A DNA stretch of 8,247 nucleotides from Saprospiraceae bacterium (GTDB taxonomy: Bacteria; Bacteroidota; Bacteroidia; Chitinophagales; Saprospiraceae). Every line of letters starts with the position of its first letter. Position 1 is the stretch's first letter. Shown piece by piece: positions 1 to 6,163 of the stretch. The stretch covers positions 1 through 8,247 of the forward strand of contig JACMLK010000336.1 in NCBI GenBank assembly GCA_014379665.1. The letters run 5' to 3'. The notes below the pieces were generated by a model, which made no database searches, was not told where the DNA came from, and saw nothing but the letters and a program-made list of their open reading frames with translations. The position numbers were made by a program, and so were the translations under genes.

Positions 1-268
1 AAATTAATTAAAAATTCAGCAATTTAACATGTCTGAATAATATAATGGTAAATAATAAAGTTATAAACCTTTATATAGTTTTAATAACTGCTATTTATCG
101 ACAAATGTTCAGTTTTCTTCTATCAGTTTGAATAAAAAACGTTTTCGGTTGTTGATTAAACAAATTGGTTACTTATTTTATTAGGTCATCAAAATTTAAA
201 AATCCATAGGATATTTTTTTTGAAATCTTAAAATTTCGATATAAATATCCATTAATAAAATTACTGAA
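1..268. other. AT-rich gene-free leader upstream of the DUF6089-like gene
   Basis: No credible coding region is visible here on either strand. The stretch is very AT-rich. It holds a weak inverted repeat, AGTTAT (59-64) with ATAACT (84-89), whose 19-base loop makes it unconvincing. A poor Bacteroidota-type promoter may lie just before the gene: TTTG at 219-222, then 19 bases, then TAAATATC at 242-249, which has two mismatches to TAnnTTTG. If real, it would give a leader of only about 15 bases before the ATG at 269. Confidence 0.4.
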
Positions 269-1141
269 ATGAAAAATTTCACTTTTTGTATTTTAATATT
301 AGCATTTAGCCTTTTCATTTGTAACAAAAACAGTGCCCAATATACAGAAGTAGGTGTGGGTTTAGGATTTTCTACCTATTGGGGTGATTTAAACGGACAG
401 AGTTTCAGCAAAAATGTTATAAAAAATAGTGGTTTAGCCATCCAACTTTCAGCTAGAAAAATTATTAAGAAGTATATAGGTGTTAAGGGATCCTTTTCAT
501 ATGGTAGCATGAAAGGTGATGATGCTAATTCTTCGCGTGACTGGCAAAAACTTAGAAACCTGAATTTTAAATCCTCCATTATGGAATTGGCTTTGACAGG
601 GGAGTTTTACCTTTTTGGTTATGACACAGAACCGGGTAGTTCTGTGTTTTCACCTTATCTAACAGCCGGAATTGCAGCGTTTAGATTTGACCCAAAGACC
701 ATTTACCAAGGTAATGAAGTAAGGCTACAGCCATTGGGAACTGAAGGACAAGGTATGACGGGATTTAAAAATAAATATAGTCTTTACAGTTTTAGTATTC
801 CATTTGGAGCCGGAGCTAAATTCCTGATCAGTGATAAGGTTAATGTAAGTATAGATGTGATAATCAGAAGAGCATTTACTGACTATCTTGATGATGTAAG
901 TAGTAAATATGTTAACTATGACGACCTTAATGCAGGAAACGGAACACTTGCGGCAAATCTTGGAAACAGGATGAATGAATATCTGGGCCAATCTGAACCT
1001 GTACAATTACAAACAGGGACACAACGAGGAGGAGCTATAGTAAATGATTATTATATTATGAGTTTTGTTTCAATGAATATAATGCTCAATGATGGTTCAA
1101 GAAATTTTGGTTCAGGTAAAATAATTTGCCCCAAATTTTAG
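269..1141 (+). CDS. DUF6089-like outer-membrane beta-barrel protein
   Basis: The product is 290 residues and probably sits in the outer membrane as a small beta-barrel; its precise role is unknown. Residues 1-23 form a classic Sec signal peptide (short basic start, hydrophobic core, cleavage probably at SA|Q, around residue 23). The mature protein opens with GVGLGFSTYWGDLNG (about 29-43), the glycine/aromatic pattern I associate with DUF6089 proteins of Bacteroidota. Alternating strands with barrel-like aromatic residues follow, including SPYLTAGIAAF (about 130) and FSIPFGAGAKFLIS (about 175-189). The C-terminus ends in CPKF. A family link to DUF6089 is from memory of the pattern, not a search. 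The stop lies 28 bp before recQ, so the two could share a transcript. Confidence 0.75.
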   Translation: MKNFTFCILILAFSLFICNKNSAQYTEVGVGLGFSTYWGDLNGQSFSKNVIKNSGLAIQLSARKIIKKYIGVKGSFSYGSMKGDDANSSRDWQKLRNLNFKSSIMELALTGEFYLFGYDTEPGSSVFSPYLTAGIAAFRFDPKTIYQGNEVRLQPLGTEGQGMTGFKNKYSLYSFSIPFGAGAKFLISDKVNVSIDVIIRRAFTDYLDDVSSKYVNYDDLNAGNGTLAANLGNRMNEYLGQSEPVQLQTGTQRGGAIVNDYYIMSFVSMNIMLNDGSRNFGSGKIICPKF

Positions 1142-1169
1142 CCTCCATTAAAATTAAGTCACCCATTGA

Positions 1170-3077
1170 TTGGAAGAAAGTAAGACAATATTAAAGAAAT
1201 ACTGGGGTTATGATGAATTCCGAACTCCTCAGGAGGAGATAATCCAATCAATACTTAACAAAAAAGATACCATAGCTCTTCTGCCAACTGGAGGTGGTAA
1301 ATCTGTTTGCTTTCAGGTGCCTGCTTTAATACTGGAAGGTAAAACTTTGGTCATTTCTCCTTTGATTGCATTAATGCAAGATCAGGTAAACGCACTTAAT
1401 AGCAAAGGTATCCGTGCAAAATCGCTTAATGCCAATCTTGCTTATACGGAAATAGATATCATTCTAGATAACTTTGTATATGGATATTTGAAGATACTAT
1501 ATGTTTCGCACGAACGAATTTCATCTGAATTATTTATAACAAGACTACAAAAAACAAAAGTCAGTCTGATAGCGGTGGATGAAGCACATTGCATATCTCA
1601 ATGGGGATACGATTTCCGCCCATCTTATTTCAATATTCCACGATTACGGGAGATCCATCCTAATGTACCCATGATTGCTTTAACTGCCACAGCCACAGAA
1701 AAGGTGATAAGCGATATAAGTGAAAAACTGGAACTGCGAAAGCCTGATATCTTCAGAAAAAGTTTCTCCAGAGAAAATCTTGGTTTAACCATCATTCATT
1801 CTGAAAACAAAAGAAGTGACATCCTTCAATTGCTGTCCAAGGTAAAAGGATGTACTATTATCTATGTCAGGAACCGCAAGCAAACCATTGAAATCGCACA
1901 ATGGATCTCTGAACATGGTATATCATGTGTCTCTTATCATGGTGGCATGGAGCGGAGTATCAGGGAGCGAAACCAGTTGGCATGGATGACAAATCGTGTC
2001 CGTCTTATCGTTGCCACAAATGCCTTTGGCATGGGAATTGACAAATCTGAAGTAAGGCTTGTAATCCATATGGATGTTGCACCAAGCATTGAAGAGTATT
2101 ATCAGGAAGCCGGAAGAGCTGGAAGAGATGGAAATATGGCATATGCTGTGACTGTAATAGACGACACAGATCTTAAAGAAGCAGTTTCTCATTTTGAAGA
2201 TCAATTTCCACCCCTTGATTTTATCTCCATGGTTTATGAAAAATTATGCAGATATTACAAAGTGGCTTATGGGTCCGGAATGGATGAGAGCTACGATTTT
2301 CAAATGTTTGATTTTTGTGAATATATGGAAACTCCTGTCAGAAAAATATTTCACACATTAAGTATCCTCGAAAAAGAAGGTTGGATAACTTTTTCAGAAG
2401 CCTATAGGGAACCATCCCGTATCATGATTTTGGCAGACCATACAAATTTACAATTTAATGATCCAACCGCTTCTCACAAAAATGCTATCATGACTCATTT
2501 GCTTAGAAAATATGAAGGCCTTTTTGTGGATCCAGTAAAAATAGACGAAACACGAATTGCCAAAGAAATGGACATGGAAGAAGTACAGCTCGTCCATTAT
2601 CTGAATATTCTAAAATCTGAAGGAATCATATCATATCAACCAAGGGCTTCATGTCCTCAAATCACATTTCAGCAACCTAGGCCAACTTCTGACTCGTTTT
2701 CCATTGACAAACAATCTTATTTCCAACGTAAAAAAATGGCAAAGGAAAGACATGATGCTATGCTGGCCTTTTTGAACAATGAAGATGTTTGCCGACAAAA
2801 AGTAATAGAAGAATATTTTGGAGAAACAGGTCGGGATTGCCGCCGGTGTGATATTTGCTTAGGTGCAGCCAATGATACTTTATCACCTGATCAAATCAAC
2901 ATGATATACAACCACCTTATCAAAATTGTACAGCAACAATCTATCAGCATTAAACAATATGCCGGAATTTATCCTTTCAATAAAAGAAAAAAAATCATTC
3001 GGATGGTTAAACAATTTGAAGCTGAAGGATTATTTATGTTGGATAATATGGGTATGATATATTTGAAAAATAAATGA
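1170..3077 (+). CDS. recQ: RecQ-family ATP-dependent DNA helicase
   Basis: This is a 3'-5' superfamily 2 DNA helicase used in recombination and fork repair. All helicase motifs are present: motif 0 with FRTPQEEII (17-25), Walker A TGGGKS (40-45), DEAH (137-140), TATAT (172-176), motif IV around 231-237, motif V ATNAFGMGID (282-291) and motif VI QEAGRAGRDG (312-321). A zinc site follows late: C541, then C557, C560 and C563, the same spacing type as E. coli RecQ. Here it lies about 220 residues after motif VI, because a region resembling winged-helix segments (about 350-500) comes first. There is no HRDC domain; the end (568-635) may be another small winged-helix or HTH fold. The start is TTG: an in-frame TGA sits at 1167-1169 and the next in-frame ATG is at residue 69, beyond Walker A. 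The stop overlaps the next gene as ATGA. Confidence 0.93.
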   Translation: MEESKTILKKYWGYDEFRTPQEEIIQSILNKKDTIALLPTGGGKSVCFQVPALILEGKTLVISPLIALMQDQVNALNSKGIRAKSLNANLAYTEIDIILDNFVYGYLKILYVSHERISSELFITRLQKTKVSLIAVDEAHCISQWGYDFRPSYFNIPRLREIHPNVPMIALTATATEKVISDISEKLELRKPDIFRKSFSRENLGLTIIHSENKRSDILQLLSKVKGCTIIYVRNRKQTIEIAQWISEHGISCVSYHGGMERSIRERNQLAWMTNRVRLIVATNAFGMGIDKSEVRLVIHMDVAPSIEEYYQEAGRAGRDGNMAYAVTVIDDTDLKEAVSHFEDQFPPLDFISMVYEKLCRYYKVAYGSGMDESYDFQMFDFCEYMETPVRKIFHTLSILEKEGWITFSEAYREPSRIMILADHTNLQFNDPTASHKNAIMTHLLRKYEGLFVDPVKIDETRIAKEMDMEEVQLVHYLNILKSEGIISYQPRASCPQITFQQPRPTSDSFSIDKQSYFQRKKMAKERHDAMLAFLNNEDVCRQKVIEEYFGETGRDCRRCDICLGAANDTLSPDQINMIYNHLIKIVQQQSISIKQYAGIYPFNKRKKIIRMVKQFEAEGLFMLDNMGMIYLKNK

Positions 3078-4174
3078 ATAAAGCTCCCATTAGCATTTAT
3101 TGTACGGTTACTAACGATTTGAATCAGGATCAGCGTATGCATCGTATTTGTACATCAATGATCACATTTGGCTATGAGGTTACTTTAATAGGGCGTCAGA
3201 GACCACATTCCACAAAATTTCTTCCCTTTCCATTCAAACAGCACAGACTGGCCTGTTATTTTCAGACCGGATTTTTATTTTATGCAGAATTCAATTTGCG
3301 GCTATTTTTTTATTTACTTTTTAGAAAAGTAGATATTATTTATTCAGTGGATCTTGATACGATAGCGCCGTGTGCATTGATTAATATCCTCCGAAGTAAA
3401 AAATTGATTTTTGATGCTCACGAATACTTTACAGAAACACCTGAACTGTTACATCGGCTGTTTGTAAAAAAGTTTTGGCAGTTGATTGGAAATATTTTTG
3501 TTCCAACTGCAGACCTACATATCACTGTTAATGAAAGCCTGGCAATAATACTTGCAAACATCTATCATAGAAATTTTGAAATTATCTATAATGTTCCGGC
3601 ACTTTCATCAAATGATGTACCTATAATAGCGAAGAAACCATATATATTATATCAGGGTGTGCTCAATAAGGGCAGAGGAATAAAAGAAATGACTGAAGCA
3701 ATGGACTATATTGAAGATATAGACCTGTATATCATTGGAGAGGGTGATTTATCTGATTCTTTAAAGAACATTGTGGCTAAAAGCAATTCCAGGAACAAAA
3801 TCCATTTCCTGGGTTGGCTATTGCCAGATGAAATCAAAAAATATACCTTGGGTGCTACTTTAGGTTTGAATCTTCTGGACGGAAGAAGCCAGAGTTATTA
3901 TTATTCTTTGGCTAATAAGTTTTTTGACTACATGCATGCAGAAGTACCTTCAGTCAATATGAATTTTCCTGAATATAGTAAAATCATTAAAAAATTTAAT
4001 GTTGGAATGATGATCCGAATCATGGATAAAAAGGAGATCGCTTCATCGATCAATATGGCCCTTAATACTCCCGGATTCCTGGATAATTTAAAAAATAATT
4101 GTCAAGTGGCTAAACTGGTATTTAACTGGCAGCATGAAGAGGAAAAATTAAAAAAATGCCTGACATTACTTTAA
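3074..4174 (+). CDS. GT-B glycosyltransferase (GT4/GT1-like)
   Basis: A 366-residue probable glycosyltransferase that would move a sugar from an activated donor to a glycan or lipid acceptor at the inner face of the cytoplasmic membrane. The fold appears to be GT-B. The N-terminal half carries IIYSVDLDTIAP (88-99) and FDAHEYFTE (113-121), common in Bacteroidota cell-envelope glycosyltransferases. The C-terminal donor-binding half carries YQGVLNKGRG (193-202), YIIGEGDLSD (219-228), IHFLGW (243-248) and NKFFDYM (281-287). In the last motif D285 stands where relatives usually have the donor-contacting Glu, a conservative change. No signal peptide is seen. Donor and acceptor cannot be told from sequence. 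Its ATG overlaps the recQ stop by four bases, so translational coupling is likely, and its 3' end overlaps the convergent reductase gene by nine bases. Confidence 0.85.
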   Translation: MNKAPISIYCTVTNDLNQDQRMHRICTSMITFGYEVTLIGRQRPHSTKFLPFPFKQHRLACYFQTGFLFYAEFNLRLFFYLLFRKVDIIYSVDLDTIAPCALINILRSKKLIFDAHEYFTETPELLHRLFVKKFWQLIGNIFVPTADLHITVNESLAIILANIYHRNFEIIYNVPALSSNDVPIIAKKPYILYQGVLNKGRGIKEMTEAMDYIEDIDLYIIGEGDLSDSLKNIVAKSNSRNKIHFLGWLLPDEIKKYTLGATLGLNLLDGRSQSYYYSLANKFFDYMHAEVPSVNMNFPEYSKIIKKFNVGMMIRIMDKKEIASSINMALNTPGFLDNLKNNCQVAKLVFNWQHEEEKLKKCLTLL

Positions 4175-4180
4175 TGCAGG
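4151..4180 (-). terminator. Intrinsic terminator inside overlapping convergent gene ends
   Basis: On the + strand CCTG (4159-4162), a bulged A, and CATT (4164-4167) pair with AATG (4173-4176) and CAGG (4177-4180) around the loop ACTTT. Read on the - strand this is an eight-pair stem followed by CA and a six-T run (complement of A4151-4156), then another T-rich stretch. That is the classic layout of a Rho-independent terminator for the CDGSH-pirin-reductase transcript. The hairpin contains both stop codons. In the + direction there is only a weak T-run, so it should stop the glycosyltransferase transcript less well. Confidence 0.65.
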
Positions 4181-4708
4181 TAATTCAGATTTTGTCTGAT
4201 CAATAACCTCATTAAATTGTGCAAGAAGTACAGGTTCCGTGATTCCCTTTTTTGCATCAAAATTCTTTGCAAATTCCGGCAGTGAAAAGGAAGCAATAAT
4301 TTTTGCCGTGTGGTAAGGAAATCTGATTTTTGCCGCTTCAAGTACACTTTTACCTCCGCGGGCACCTGTAGATGTAGCCATAAGAAGCATTGGTTTATTT
4401 TGAAAAGTTTTAGTTTCTGCCCTTGAAGCCCAATCAAATATATTTTTAAAAGCCGACGAGTATGATCCGTTATGTTCTGCAAGCGAAATGATCAGTAAAT
4501 CGGCCGTACCAATAATGCGAAGAAATTCCATTGCTTCTTTGGGATAACCTGATTCTTTTTCTTTATCCACACTAAATACGGGCATTTCAAAATCATTCAG
4601 ATCTAAAATTTTGATATCCTCATCCTTAAAAAACGTAGTGGCATATGTTGCCAGTTGCTTATTTATGGATTTTTTACTGCTGCTTCCTCCAAACGCTACT
4701 ATCTTCAT
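4166..4708 (-). CDS. NAD(P)H-dependent FMN reductase (flavodoxin-like)
   Basis: A small soluble flavoprotein of the NADPH-dependent FMN reductase family, which reduces flavins, quinones, metals or azo compounds using NAD(P)H. The flavin-phosphate loop is visible as GGSSSKKSINKQL, immediately after the first beta strand. The second signature, AEHNGSYSSAFKNIFDW, matches the family's PEYNGSxxxxLKNAIDW motif, with AEH in place of PEY. A third conserved piece is STGARGGKS. I prefer the ATG at 4708 because family members begin at the MKIVAFGGSS strand; an upstream in-frame ATG at 4729 would add seven Lys-rich residues. It is the last gene of the - strand redox cluster, 80 bp after pirin, with its own candidate promoter and palindrome at 4763-4779. 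The exact substrate is not determinable. Confidence 0.87.
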   Translation of the reverse strand: MKIVAFGGSSSKKSINKQLATYATTFFKDEDIKILDLNDFEMPVFSVDKEKESGYPKEAMEFLRIIGTADLLIISLAEHNGSYSSAFKNIFDWASRAETKTFQNKPMLLMATSTGARGGKSVLEAAKIRFPYHTAKIIASFSLPEFAKNFDAKKGITEPVLLAQFNEVIDQTKSELPALK

Positions 4709-4762
4709 TTTTATTTTAGGATTTTTCATAAGCTTACTTTTTTACTTAAATCTAACAAAATA

Positions 4763-4774
4763 TTGTAATTACAA
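4763..4774. promoter_or_regulatory. Perfect 12-bp palindrome, candidate operator
   Basis: TTGTAATTACAA is an exact inverted repeat in the pirin-reductase spacer. It overlaps the 3' end of a predicted -7 element for the reductase by three bases and covers the expected transcription start, where a repressor would block. Palindromes of this shape are typical of MarR- or HxlR-type dimeric regulators, but no regulator gene lies in the window. In such AT-rich DNA a chance origin cannot be excluded. Confidence 0.4.
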
Positions 4775-4779
4775 AAGTA
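4772..4779 (-). promoter_or_regulatory. Candidate -7 promoter element for the FMN reductase gene
   Basis: On the - strand TACTTTTG is an exact fit to the Bacteroidota -7 consensus TAnnTTTG. A start about five bases downstream would leave a leader of roughly 60 bases to the ATG at 4708. No well-spaced -33 element is present; the closest TTG lies too near, about 14 bases upstream. The call rests on the -7 match alone. Confidence 0.35.
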
Positions 4780-4788
4780 TAAAACTTT

Positions 4789-5679
4789 TTATCCAAGCAG
4801 CATCGGTACTTCCATCAGCAGAATTTCGCAATTTTTATCCGCATGAAAATTAACAGCATCCACATCCCATATTCCAATTCCGTCTCTGGATGACAATTTT
4901 TGGGTTTCCACCGTTACCTCCCCGCTTATCACAAAAACGTATAGGCCGTTGCCTGTCCTTTTGAATTTGTATATCTGTTTATTTCCTTCATCAAGATTAC
5001 CAAAATGAAACCATGCGTCCTGATGTATCCAAACTCCCTCATCATCAGGGTTTGGTGACAATATCTGCAGAAGATTATTTTTAATGTCTTCTGTCTGAAT
5101 TGTTATTTGATCGTATCTGGGTTTGACATTTTTTTTATTGGGCAAAACCCAAATCTGTAGAAATTTAACTTCCTGAGTCAGGTTTTTATTTTTTTCACTA
5201 TGCATAATACCGCTCCCTGCACTCATTACTTGAATATCACCTTTTTTTATGACCGCAATATTTCCCATACTGTCCTGATGTTCCAGATCACCCTCCAATG
5301 GAATTGATACAATTTCCATATTATCGTGCGAATGCTTGCCAAAACCCATACCTCCACTCACTACATCATCATTCAATACACGCAATACACCAAAATTCAT
5401 TCGTTCCGGATTGTAATAATCGGCAAAACTGAAAGTGTGATGACTATCGAGCCATCCGTGATTTGCATGCCCTCGGGTTTCAGCTTTATGTAAGATTGTT
5501 TTTGCCATGAATTTTGATGAAGTGTTTGTTTTTTGGTTAATTCCTGTTGATTTGTGTTCAATAAATGGGTTCAAGGCTTTATCGTCTTTAATATCACTTT
5601 TAATCAGTTTATGGAAAGCTCCTGAAGCCACCATTCCAAATCCTATCATTCCCTTTTTAATAAATTCTTTTCTCTCCAT
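4789..5679 (-). CDS. Pirin family bicupin protein with Tat-like N-terminal extension
   Basis: A pirin, a two-cupin iron protein; bacterial members may act as quercetin dioxygenases or redox regulators. Numbering here counts from an upstream ATG at 5715. The first cupin has the metal ligands H128 and H130 (KHSHDN) and H172 and E174 (GIMHSE), equivalent to the human pirin iron ligands, plus the signature HANHGWLDSHHTFSF (83-97). The second cupin spans about 225-305. Pirins usually begin near MAKTILHKAETRG (residue 70, ATG at 5508). Here about 57 further residues precede it, starting MERKEFIKKG and followed by a mildly hydrophobic stretch ending ASGAF, which resembles a Tat-type export signal with RK in place of RR. 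I prefer the ATG at 5679, because the one at 5715 would lie in the candidate promoter and adds residues before the signal. Middle gene of the redox cluster. Confidence 0.88.
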   Translation of the reverse strand: MERKEFIKKGMIGFGMVASGAFHKLIKSDIKDDKALNPFIEHKSTGINQKTNTSSKFMAKTILHKAETRGHANHGWLDSHHTFSFADYYNPERMNFGVLRVLNDDVVSGGMGFGKHSHDNMEIVSIPLEGDLEHQDSMGNIAVIKKGDIQVMSAGSGIMHSEKNKNLTQEVKFLQIWVLPNKKNVKPRYDQITIQTEDIKNNLLQILSPNPDDEGVWIHQDAWFHFGNLDEGNKQIYKFKRTGNGLYVFVISGEVTVETQKLSSRDGIGIWDVDAVNFHADKNCEILLMEVPMLLG

Positions 5680-5712
5680 TTTTACTGAAATAAACTTTGA
5701 AAAATTATACAT

Positions 5713-5720
5713 CAAATTTA
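5713..5720 (-). promoter_or_regulatory. Candidate -7 promoter element for pirin
   Basis: On the - strand TAAATTTG matches TAnnTTTG exactly. It would place transcription start near 5706, with a leader of about 27 bases to the ATG at 5679, and would exclude the upstream ATG at 5715. No -33 TTTG is found at the usual distance, so this is a weak call. The pirin may instead be read from the CDGSH promoter. Confidence 0.3.
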
Positions 5721-5760
5721 CAGGTTCTGAAGGGAATAGAAAAATCCGTTAAAACCATTT

Positions 5761-5988
5761 TTACACCTTCTTTGGCGGAAGGTCAAAGGCTACAGCATCA
5801 TGCTCAAAATGTTCTTTATGAGATCCATCACAAAACGGTTTATTATTAGAATGGCCGCAGCGACATACACTCACAACTGTTCTGCCCTGAAGGCCATATT
5901 CTTTGCCTGATGCATCAGTGATGATAAAATCTCCTTCAATTTTGAGTGAACCGTTGGAATTGACCGTTATTTTTGTTGGTGCAGACAT
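5761..5988 (-). CDS. CDGSH iron-sulfur domain protein
   Basis: A 75-residue single-domain protein expected to bind one [2Fe-2S] cluster with three Cys and one His. The motif is complete: C42, C44, C53 and H57 in CRCGHSNNKPFCDGSH, an exact fit to C-x-C-x2-S-x3-P-x-C-D-G-S-H. The N-terminal half (TKITVNSNGSLKIEGDF) is the usual beta-rich lead-in of bacterial CDGSH proteins. There is no membrane anchor, so it is probably cytoplasmic. Such clusters are acid-labile and redox-active, used for electron or cluster transfer. It is the first gene of the - strand group, about 81 bp ahead of pirin, and is divergent from the amylase gene across a 175-bp spacer. Confidence 0.93.
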   Translation of the reverse strand: MSAPTKITVNSNGSLKIEGDFIITDASGKEYGLQGRTVVSVCRCGHSNNKPFCDGSHKEHFEHDAVAFDLPPKKV

Positions 5989-6101
5989 GGATAGCTTATT
6001 TTATGAATGATTAAAAAGGAAAATATCTCTGATTGTCGGATACATTATAACTATAGTAAACATAAATTGTTCTCTATAAAGTAAACCATCTCAAATATCA
6101 T

Positions 6102-6109
6102 TATTTTTG
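6102..6109 (+). promoter_or_regulatory. Candidate -7 promoter element for the amylase gene
   Basis: TATTTTTG fits the TAnnTTTG consensus exactly and lies in the 175-bp spacer between the divergent CDGSH and amylase genes. Transcription would start about 50 bases before the ATG at 6164. The nearest upstream TTG is about 32 bases away, too far for a normal -33 element. No convincing promoter for the CDGSH gene was seen in the same spacer. Confidence 0.35.
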
Positions 6110-6163
6110 ATAACTTCGTTTTTCCAGTACTTTCACATTTTTAAATCTAATTGAACCCGAATT

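Noticed and set aside
4171..4482. A 103-residue open frame on the - strand within the FMN reductase gene
   Set aside because: It overlaps a well-supported family gene in another frame and its translation has no recognisable motif.
4773..4789. AAAAGT...ACTTTT hairpin after the pirin stop as a terminator
   Set aside because: The stem is almost all A-T, has no T-tract of its own and coincides with the candidate promoter; too weak to call.
4611..4853. An 80-residue + strand frame across the reductase start and pirin end
   Set aside because: It runs antisense through two supported genes and the spacer; its hydrophobic look comes from the complement of Lys/Asp-rich coding sequence.
6050..6057. 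ACTATAGT palindrome in the divergent spacer as an operator
   Set aside because: Eight bases is expected by chance in AT-rich DNA, and it does not match the palindrome at 4763-4774.
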